The notes beneath the pieces are model-generated. The model was not told where the DNA came from and did not search any database. It saw only the letters and a program-made list of their open reading frames with translations. From an uncultured Lachnospiraceae bacterium (GTDB lineage Bacteria; Bacillota; Clostridia; Lachnospirales; Lachnospiraceae), in NCBI GenBank assembly GCA_902772565.1, contig CACYBJ010000066.1, forward strand, positions 1 to 5,473: a stretch of DNA of 5,473 bases. The letters run 5' to 3'. Of the stretch, positions 1 through 4,407 are shown piece by piece (position 1 is the first letter of the stretch; each line of letters opens with the position of its first letter). The translations under genes were made by a program, and so were the position numbers.

Positions 1-239
1 AATAAATAACGCACGCGCGCCGGCGTATAGTTACTTATATATATTACTTACCAGTATAAAAGTCGGCACAAGCGGAATTATAACACATTAAGTCTTTAGA
101 TTCCACAACAAGATATGGCTTGAGCAATCGAAACCCGGCACAATTTTGCAGGATTTTAAAGCAGTTCTTTTATCTGTCGCCACTATACCTAGAACATGAA
201 TCAGAGACTGTTCATTTGGCTGGTTATACCATATATTGA

Positions 240-400
240 ATGAATTTGGAATGTGGGATTTTACAAATCAATTCAAAAATATCAATTTTTAGTGGTTAAA
301 ATACCAAAAATATACCATTTCTTGGGCAAAAATATTTTTAAAAAATCAGACGATATTATAAATGCAAATGACTAATTGTGCCCTTTAACTCAAAAATATC
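240..400. other. AT-rich block, candidate DNA unwinding element
   Basis: This stretch is dominated by runs of A and T and includes four copies of CAAAAATAT. It lies about 125-290 bp to the left of the DnaA-box cluster. In bacterial origins an AT-rich segment near the DnaA boxes is where the duplex first opens. That role is inferred here from composition and position only. I looked for TAG/TAA-type DnaA-trio runs bordering the boxes and found none, and the distance to the boxes is larger than in the best-known origins. Confidence 0.35.
274..399 (+). repeat. Four direct copies of 9-mer CAAAAATAT
   Basis: Perfect copies begin at 274, 305, 327 and 391, all in the same orientation, with start-to-start distances of 31, 22 and 64 bp. 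Because the segment is AT-rich, some repetition is expected by chance, but four identical 9-mers in 126 bp is more than I would expect. They could be iteron-like or origin-opening repeats beside the DnaA boxes. No protein is known to bind this word from the sequence alone. Confidence 0.45.
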
Positions 401-470
401 GCGTGTTTTTTCAAAACGATATTTGCACTTTTTCACGCAGGATACAAGATATAATTCGGTCTTTTTTTGA

Positions 471-486
471 TGTTTCACGTGAAACA
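471..486. other. parS site 1 (isolated, beside DnaA boxes)
   Basis: The sequence TGTTTCACGTGAAACA is a perfect 16-bp palindrome and a perfect match to the bacterial chromosomal parS consensus. ParB (Spo0J) binds it, spreads, and with ParA and SMC segregates the origin region. It is flanked by A and T, making an 18-bp palindrome. It lies 40 bp left of the DnaA-box cluster and about 900 bp left of the four-site group. A lone half-site-like TTTCACG occurs at 431-437. Confidence 0.93.
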
Positions 487-525
487 TTATTTTTCCGGAC
501 GCAAAAGCAATCCCGTAGGAGGCAC

Positions 526-574
526 TTTTCCACACTCCTGTGGATTACTTGTGTATAACTCAGAGTTATCCACA
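526..574. other. Cluster of four DnaA boxes (oriC-like)
   Basis: Four 9-mers match the DnaA box TTATCCACA or a close variant. TTTTCCACA is at 526-534 (plus strand). TGTGGATTA at 539-547 and TGTGTATAA at 550-558 read TAATCCACA and TTATACACA on the minus strand. TTATCCACA at 566-574 is a perfect plus-strand match. Centre spacings are 13, 11 and 16 bp, and both orientations are used, as in Firmicute origins. With the neighbouring parS and AT-rich block this resembles oriC. Against a main origin is the absence of dnaA in the window and the orientation of rsmG-mnmG, which would then run towards it. A secondary DnaA-binding or titration cluster is the alternative. Confidence 0.6.
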
Positions 575-589
575 AACCGACAGGGCAGT

Positions 590-960
590 CCCGACGGTTC
601 GAAAACAACGGGGCGGGGCGATCGAATATGGGTCTGCGGGTGGGTGATCTGTATGTGATGAGTAAGAGGCGTCGCCGGCAAGCGGGGGAGATAAAATCCT
701 TCCCGGGATGCATCAAGTATGCTCCGGCGGGCAGGGAATAATATTCATTTGTCAGACCGGTTCTAGCATAAAGCAGCTAAATTCCATGTATGAATATAAG
801 AGGCCATTCTATGGGAATCGCCCGGTTGCCGTAAGCTGAAGATGGCGAGTCCGCCTGCATCTGCACGAATTACGTCTGTGTCTCCGGGGAACAGTTGATT
901 CTGCAATGGGAGAGAGCTTATGTGGTTGAAAGCATGAATAGAGAAGCATCAACCTTTAAA
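590..960 (+). other. G-rich stretch without a recognised gene
   Basis: The plus strand is strongly enriched in G over C. In 601-660 I count 26 G and 8 C by hand. Several GGGG runs and a TCCCGGGA palindrome (701-708) are present. No coding region, tRNA or recognisable structured RNA was found. The bias continues into the adjacent minisatellite, so the two may share an origin or a replication-linked mutational bias. Confidence 0.4.
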
Positions 961-966
961 GTCGAG

Positions 967-1164
967 GTTGAAGCGCGCAGGGCAGAAGTGTGTAGGGCTG
1001 AAGCGCGCGAGGCCGGAACGCGCTAGGTAGAGGTGTGCAGAATTGGTACGCAGGGCGAAGGTGCGCAGGCTGAGGTGCGCAGGGCGAAGGCGCGCGGGAC
1101 CGGAGCGCGTGGGATTGAAGCGCATGGGATCGAAGCGCACGGGGCTGGAGCGCGCTGGGCGCGG
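967..1164 (+). repeat. Degenerate 15-bp tandem repeat (minisatellite)
   Basis: About 13 units of roughly 15 bp follow one another, with a plus-strand unit close to GCTGAAGCGCGCAGG. Examples are GTTGAAGCGCGCAGG at 967 and GCAGAAGTGTGTAGG next to it; the right end contains units such as ATTGAAGCGCATGGG and ATCGAAGCGCACGGG. Two units in the middle are short (about 13 and 14 bp). Units differ at several positions, so the array is old or diverging. The 15-bp period keeps reading frames open and would encode five-residue repeats such as GIEAH (plus) or DPMRF/NPTRS (minus). No start codon with a ribosome binding site precedes either frame, so I call it non-coding, or at most a decayed coding repeat. 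Confidence 0.75.
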
Positions 1165-1386
1165 AATTCTTGCGAGCGTCACCATTTCCGGCCTGCTCAA
1201 GGTATATTTATTCCCGAGCCGTTTCCAATGACCCATCTTACTTAACGATTTCATTGCAACAAACTGTTGTGCAGAAATAGTTTTTGGGTCCCATATTTAT
1301 ATATCGAGATCGCGAGAGCAAGCCTACCGCCTAATAATTATTACGCGTTGAAGCGGACCCTTACGCCAACTGTCTCATAACCAAAA

Positions 1387-1402
1387 TGTTTCACGTGAAA
1401 CA
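1387..1402. other. parS site 2 (first of cluster of four)
   Basis: A perfect TGTTTCACGTGAAACA, again extended to 18 bp by flanking A and T. It opens a cluster in which four identical sites occur within 330 bp. The 95-bp spacer to the next site shows no similarity to the other spacers. Confidence 0.93.
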
Positions 1403-1497
1403 TATGACACTTCCGACTCAGACCGAGGTGTACATTCAACATTCGATAGGAAAGCGGTTGCTCATACACCGCGCGACAAGTCGAACTCCCGATCAAA

Positions 1498-1513
1498 TGT
1501 TTCACGTGAAACA
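1498..1513. other. parS site 3
   Basis: A perfect TGTTTCACGTGAAACA, starting 111 bp after the previous site. It is the only copy whose flanks do not extend the palindrome to 18 bp (A on the left, C on the right). Confidence 0.93.
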
Positions 1514-1602
1514 CCACCACCTTCGTCGCAGTCGGCGTGGCATTTACTTTCGGTAAGCAAATCACACAACTCGTGCCCAACATGCACTCGGCATTTCCGC
1601 GA

Positions 1603-1618
1603 TGTTTCACGTGAAACA
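1603..1618. other. parS site 4
   Basis: A perfect TGTTTCACGTGAAACA, starting 105 bp after the previous site, with A and T flanks. The 89-bp spacer before it is unrelated in sequence to the other spacers, so the 16-mers were not simply carried along in a recent long tandem duplication. Confidence 0.93.
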
Positions 1619-1700
1619 TTTCCAAAACCCACGTAGGATATTTATCAACTCAAAAGCAACAGTATCATTCGCCATGTGAATCCCAGTTCCAAACCTCAAA

Positions 1701-1716
1701 TGTTTCACGTGAAACA
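1701..1716. other. parS site 5 (last of cluster)
   Basis: A perfect TGTTTCACGTGAAACA, starting 98 bp after the previous site, with A and T flanks. It lies 329 bp upstream of the alcohol dehydrogenase start, so ParB spreading from here would be expected to cover that gene's promoter region (inference). Confidence 0.93.
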
Positions 1717-2033
1717 TAATAATACCTGCAAAAGCAAATCCCAAAATATACGAATAGCCAGTCCTGTCAATGGCCATACAGCAAAAACCCAAAACAGGCC
1801 AAAATTATCACAAAACACAAAAAAGCAAAACAATATATTGCATAAGTCATTGGCCAAACACCTTCAAACCAACGCTCTCACAAAACCAATATCTAGAGTA
1901 AACAAATGAGGAACTTTATCAGGTTTTGCCACAAATCACAATGAATAATCTGACCAAAAATCAGCACATAATAAAAAACAATAGACAGCACAGTGGGTTA
2001 TACAATAGAATTAGAGTTACATCACAACCCCAC
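1717..2033 (+). other. A/C-rich leader upstream of the dehydrogenase
   Basis: This stretch is rich in A and C and poor in G on the plus strand (11 C to 5 G in 1801-1860, 18 C to 9 G in 1741-1800, counted by hand). It should contain the promoter of the dehydrogenase. The best -10-like element is TATACAAT at 1999-2006, but no acceptable -35 lies at 16-18 bp, so I do not call a promoter. No coding region or riboswitch is recognised. Confidence 0.4.
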
Positions 2034-2042
2034 AAAGGAGGG
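2034..2042 (+). promoter_or_regulatory. Ribosome binding site fixing the dehydrogenase start
   Basis: AAAGGAGGG lies three bases before the ATG at 2046. It matches the anti-Shine-Dalgarno sequence very well and decides the start against an in-frame ATG 120 bp upstream (1926), which has no ribosome binding site. Confidence 0.85.
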
Positions 2043-2045
2043 TAC

Positions 2046-3233
2046 ATGAACGATTTTAATTTCTTTAGTCCAACAGAAATAGTATTCGGAAAGAAGAGAG
2101 AGCATGAGAGCGGTTCTCTCATTAAAAGACACGGTGGAAGTAAGGTTCTTATTGTTTACGGTAAAGGATCTGCCGTAAAGAGCGGTCTGATAGACAGAGT
2201 AAAACTATCCCTTGAACAAGCAGGCATCCCATACTTTCTCCTTGGAGGAGTAGAGCCAAACCCAAAGGATGATTTAATTTATAAAGGAATCGACATTTGC
2301 AAAGCGGAAGGAGTTGACTTTCTTTACGCTGTAGGCGGAGGATCTGCCATCGATTCCGCCAAAGCCGTTGCAATCGGTGCCTGCTATGACGGCGATTTCT
2401 GGGATTTCTACGGCACGGGGAAGCCTGTCGAAAAAGCACTTCCTGTAGGCGTAATCCTCACGATTGCCGCAGCCGGAAGTGAAGCATCCGGTTCTTCCGT
2501 AGTAACAAAGAAAGAAGGACTTCTTAAGAGAGACGTAAGTTCCAACCTTATCAAGCCCAAATTTGCAATACTCAACCCGCAGCTCACATGTACACTGCCT
2601 GCGTATCAGACAGCCTGCGGTGCAACAGATATCATGGCTCACATTCTTGAGCGTTATATTTCCAACACTTCGGACGTTCAAACTTCCGACAGAATCTGTG
2701 AAGGACTTCTTCTTTCAATGGTAGAAGAGGTGCCGAAGGTTATTGCCAATCCCGAGGACTATCAGGCACGTGCCAACATAATGTGGGCAGGCACCCTTGC
2801 ACATAACGGAATCGCAGGAGAAGGAAGGGCGCAGGACTGGAACTCACACCGTATTGAGCACGAACTGTCAGGTCTGTACGACTGTGCTCACGGCGCAGGT
2901 CTTGCTGTGGTAATGCCGGCCTGGATGAAGCATGTTTACAAGAGAAATGTGCCGCTTTTCGTACGGTTTGCCACCAGAGTATTCGGCTGCACGGAAGACA
3001 AAGAGCATCCGAACAAAACAGCGGAAGAAGGAATTGCCTGCTTCAGGAAATTCCTCACATCCATCGGAATGCCCGAGACAATGGAAGAGCTTGGCGGAAG
3101 AGAAGAGGACATTCCTCTCCTTGTAGAGAAACTTGGCTTAAACCACGGAAAGACCGGCGGATTCGTTGCTCTTTCCGAGGCAGATATCACTGAGATTCTT
3201 ACAAGCACACTTGAAAAGAACGTAAGAAAGTAA
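2046..3233 (+). CDS. Iron-dependent alcohol dehydrogenase, butanol dehydrogenase (BdhA/YugJ) type
   Basis: A complete 395-residue type III alcohol dehydrogenase, the usual length for the family. These cytoplasmic enzymes interconvert aldehydes and primary alcohols, typically reducing butyraldehyde or acetaldehyde with NAD(P)H at the end of fermentation. Visible features are an N-terminal nucleotide-binding domain with YGKGS at 38-42, the dinucleotide motif GGGSAIDSAK at 97-106, and a C-terminal helical domain with the metal ligands D195, H199, H268 and H282. The ligand spacing (4, 69 and 14) equals that of E. coli YqhD, and EHELSG and AHGAGLAVVMP surround the last histidines. The ligands favour Fe2+ or Zn2+; the serine in YGKGS suggests NADPH preference (inference). 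The start is set by the AAAGGAGGG site. It is monocistronic, facing rsmG, with a terminator 74 bp after the stop. Physiological substrate and gene name within the bdh/yugJ/yqhD group are not determinable. Confidence 0.93.
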   Translation: MNDFNFFSPTEIVFGKKREHESGSLIKRHGGSKVLIVYGKGSAVKSGLIDRVKLSLEQAGIPYFLLGGVEPNPKDDLIYKGIDICKAEGVDFLYAVGGGSAIDSAKAVAIGACYDGDFWDFYGTGKPVEKALPVGVILTIAAAGSEASGSSVVTKKEGLLKRDVSSNLIKPKFAILNPQLTCTLPAYQTACGATDIMAHILERYISNTSDVQTSDRICEGLLLSMVEEVPKVIANPEDYQARANIMWAGTLAHNGIAGEGRAQDWNSHRIEHELSGLYDCAHGAGLAVVMPAWMKHVYKRNVPLFVRFATRVFGCTEDKEHPNKTAEEGIACFRKFLTSIGMPETMEELGGREEDIPLLVEKLGLNHGKTGGFVALSEADITEILTSTLEKNVRK

Positions 3234-3306
3234 ATCTTCACATAACCCATCAAAAGAATCAAAGCAGTTTTATAAAACACATTGTAAATAATCACTGAAA
3301 GCATCA

Positions 3307-3350
3307 AACCCCCGATACAATGACCTTAACGGTCAGTCATATCGGGGGTT
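3307..3350. terminator. Compound hairpin, probable bidirectional terminator
   Basis: AACCCCCGAT (3307-3316) pairs with ATCGGGGGTT (3341-3350), extended by A3317-T3340. Inside it TGACC (3321-3325) pairs with GGTCA (3331-3335) around a TTAAC loop. It lies between two converging genes. On the plus strand it is followed by a modest T-rich tail (TTCTGTATTT); on the minus strand GGGGGTTTGATG follows, also a weak tail. It would end dehydrogenase transcripts and, 121 bp past its stop, rsmG transcripts. The tails are not ideal, so one direction may be weak. Confidence 0.7.
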
Positions 3351-3470
3351 CTGTATTTCCGGTAATATAAAACCGGTTTACATTCTATAATAGCTTTATA
3401 ATTCTTTCAATTTATGTTAGCCATGTGTTTTTCTAACGGTGCATTATCAATTAATTATTCGTTATACTTC
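3351..3470. other. Intergenic spacer after rsmG
   Basis: An AT-rich 120-bp spacer between the compound hairpin and the rsmG stop. It contains a small hairpin (CCGGT 3359-3363 with ACCGG 3372-3376) and two TATAAT words (3386-3391 and 3397-3402), but neither has a -35 at proper spacing and no gene follows them on the plus strand. Nothing further is recognised. Confidence 0.4.
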
Positions 3471-4208
3471 TTACTCTATCGGATTCTTTTCCGCTTTCTT
3501 ACCCACTCTGGGATACTTATCGGGAGTATGCTTTACCTTTTTAATTACAGGAATTGCACGCTTGATATCAGAGTCCGGAAGTTCGAATTCCGAGATTCGA
3601 ACCAGTTTTCCGCCGAAGGTTTCTACGGCTTTCAGACCGGCGGTTATTTCCTCTTCCGAGCCACCGGCTTTGTAAGGCGTGAAATATCCGCCCACCTTTA
3701 CAAATCCCATGCAGAATTCGGAAAGAACGGAGAGTCTTGCCACTGCACGGCTCACAACAAGATCATAACACTCTCTGTGTTCCGGCTTTCTGGCTATTTC
3801 CTCGGCTCTTGCATGGCAGGTTGTAACGCCCCTAAGGCCAAGTTCACGAATCACTTCATCAAGGAAAACCAGTCTTTTGTTAAGGGAATCCATGAGAACA
3901 ATTTCCATATCAGGAAACAGTATCTTAAGGGGAATTCCCGGAAAACCCGCACCTGTTCCAAGGTCCAGTATTTTTCCGCATCTGACTGCCTTACTGAGCT
4001 CGTCATCATTCTCCGCGGCACGAAGAATGGAAGCACTGTCAACGAAGTGCTTAAGAACCACTTCATCATACTCGGTTATGGCAGTAAGATTCATCACCTT
4101 GTTCTTTTCAACAAGCATCTCATAGTACCTGTCAAAAAGAGCAAGCTGTTCGCCTGTGGGATTGTAACCCAGTTTTTTAAGTCCGGTTTCTAACTTACTG
4201 TTATCCAA
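3471..4208 (-). CDS. rsmG: 16S rRNA (guanine-N7) methyltransferase RsmG (GidB)
   Basis: A complete 245-residue protein, close to the size of Firmicute RsmG (about 239). It uses S-adenosylmethionine to methylate N7 of G527 (E. coli numbering) in the 530 loop of 16S rRNA; its loss is known to give low-level streptomycin resistance. Visible motifs in order are NLTAI at 40-44, HFVDS at 54-58, the SAM-binding loop DLGTGAGFPGIPL at 82-94, MDSLNKR at 106-112, SRAVA at 153-157, and the C-terminal KYPRVGKKAEKNP, which matches the family's usual ending. The start is TTG: no in-frame ATG is nearby, and GGAGG lies five bases upstream. It follows mnmG on the same strand after 170 bp, the standard Firmicute order, so it may be cotranscribed or have its own promoter in the gap. 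The parA-parB genes that often follow are absent here. Confidence 0.96.
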   Translation of the reverse strand: MDNSKLETGLKKLGYNPTGEQLALFDRYYEMLVEKNKVMNLTAITEYDEVVLKHFVDSASILRAAENDDELSKAVRCGKILDLGTGAGFPGIPLKILFPDMEIVLMDSLNKRLVFLDEVIRELGLRGVTTCHARAEEIARKPEHRECYDLVVSRAVARLSVLSEFCMGFVKVGGYFTPYKAGGSEEEITAGLKAVETFGGKLVRISEFELPDSDIKRAIPVIKKVKHTPDKYPRVGKKAEKNPIE

Positions 4209-4213
4209 AGATT

Positions 4214-4218
4214 CCTCC
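4214..4218 (-). promoter_or_regulatory. Ribosome binding site supporting the TTG start of rsmG
   Basis: On the minus strand GGAGG is followed by AATCT and then TTG. Strong pairing and five-base spacing make the TTG at 4208-4206 the start, and the following residues (MDNSKLE) are a normal RsmG beginning. Confidence 0.8.
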
Positions 4219-4231
4219 GTGCTGCGGACTA

Positions 4232-4254
4232 AAGGCTTAAGTTTTCAAAGCCTT
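4232..4254 (-). other. Small hairpin just upstream of rsmG
   Basis: AAGGCTT (4232-4238) can pair with AAGCCTT (4248-4254) around a nine-base loop. It ends 14 bases before the rsmG ribosome binding site on the minus strand and has no T tract after it, so it is not an obvious terminator. It could shape the rsmG leader or protect the mRNA end; this is speculative. Confidence 0.25.
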
Positions 4255-4292
4255 CCATATCCGCCCATTTTTATTAAAAAACCTTCTGTCCC

Positions 4293-4313
4293 TGCCGGTC
4301 TGTATTACCGGCA
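4293..4313 (-). terminator. Possible terminator or attenuator after mnmG
   Basis: TGCCGGT (4293-4299) pairs with ACCGGCA (4307-4313) around a seven-base loop. On the minus strand the stem is followed, after 11 bases, by a run of six Ts (GGTTTTTTAA). The distance between stem and T run is larger than ideal, so it may be a partial terminator separating mnmG from rsmG or only an mRNA hairpin. Confidence 0.4.
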
Positions 4314-4325
4314 ACATGCTGAATC

Positions 4326-4407
4326 GTAGTTTACGCCTTACTGTTCTGCGGCATTTGCCTGCTCATGTAGTTTACGCCTTACTGTTCTGCGGCATTTGCC
4401 TGCTCAT
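4326..4407 (-). repeat. Perfect 41-bp tandem duplication covering the mnmG 3' end
   Basis: Positions 4326-4366 and 4367-4407 are identical over 41 bp with no gap. The right copy contains the last eight codons and stop of mnmG (EQANAAEQ) plus 12 bp beyond. The left copy repeats this as non-coding DNA after the stop. Identity without a single change points to a recent slippage or unequal exchange, or to an assembly error. Since the extra copy lies beyond the stop, MnmG is not altered. Confidence 0.92.

Larger units (their letters stand above)
1..2045. other. Long gene-free, origin-proximal region
   Basis: No reading frame here has a convincing start, ribosome binding site or recognisable protein family. 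The longest frames are about 100 codons, overlap each other on opposite strands, and run through parS sites or the minisatellite. The region instead contains DNA sites: an AT-rich block, a DnaA-box cluster, five parS sites and a 15-bp repeat, each listed separately. In stretches 1-240, 720-950 and 1165-1386 I see nothing recognisable. At 924-971 short inverted copies of GGTTGA/TCAACC could form small alternative hairpins of unknown meaning. Base composition changes sharply along the region, from AT-rich to G-rich to C/A-rich, unlike the more even genes to the right. A structured RNA in the G-rich part cannot be excluded, but I recognise no RNA family. Confidence 0.7.

Noticed and set aside
701..708. 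TCCCGGGA resembling the core of a Noc-binding site
   Set aside because: Only the central bases fit the Bacillus Noc consensus ATTTCCCGGGAAAT; the outer positions do not. Noc is mostly known from Bacilli.
411..716. Overlapping frames of 60-101 codons on both strands
   Set aside because: They overlap the DnaA-box cluster and parS site 1, lack ribosome binding sites, and resemble no known protein.
949..1254. A 101-codon minus-strand frame with xPxRF repeats
   Set aside because: The open frame follows from the 15-bp repeat period. No ribosome binding site precedes its ATG, plus-strand frames are open over the same DNA, and no protein family is recognised.
1341..1625. A 94-codon minus-strand frame containing FHVKH three times
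   Set aside because: The repeated peptide is only the translation of the parS palindrome. Sites 2-4 are 111 and 105 bp apart, both multiples of three, so they fall in one frame. There is no ribosome binding site or family match.
1387..1716. parS cluster as a CRISPR-like array
   Set aside because: The repeats are only 16 bp, perfectly palindromic and identical to parS. Spacers of 82-95 bp are too long for CRISPR, and no cas gene is present.
1676..1909. A 77-codon plus-strand frame across parS site 5
   Set aside because: It starts at a non-ATG codon without a ribosome binding site, runs through parS, and its Lys/Asn/Gln-rich content follows from the A/C-rich base composition.
1999..2006. TATACAAT as a -10 element for the dehydrogenase
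   Set aside because: No reasonable -35 lies 16-18 bp upstream; TAGACA at 1982-1987 is only 13 bp from TACAAT.
1926..2045. A 40-residue N-terminal extension of the alcohol dehydrogenase
   Set aside because: The upstream ATG has no ribosome binding site, while AAAGGAGGG directly precedes 2046. The family begins with a short stretch like MNDFNFFSPTEIVFG.
3414..4193. A 259-codon plus-strand frame opposite rsmG
   Set aside because: It is the antisense of rsmG, whose motifs and length are clear. The antisense product matches no family and lacks a ribosome binding site.
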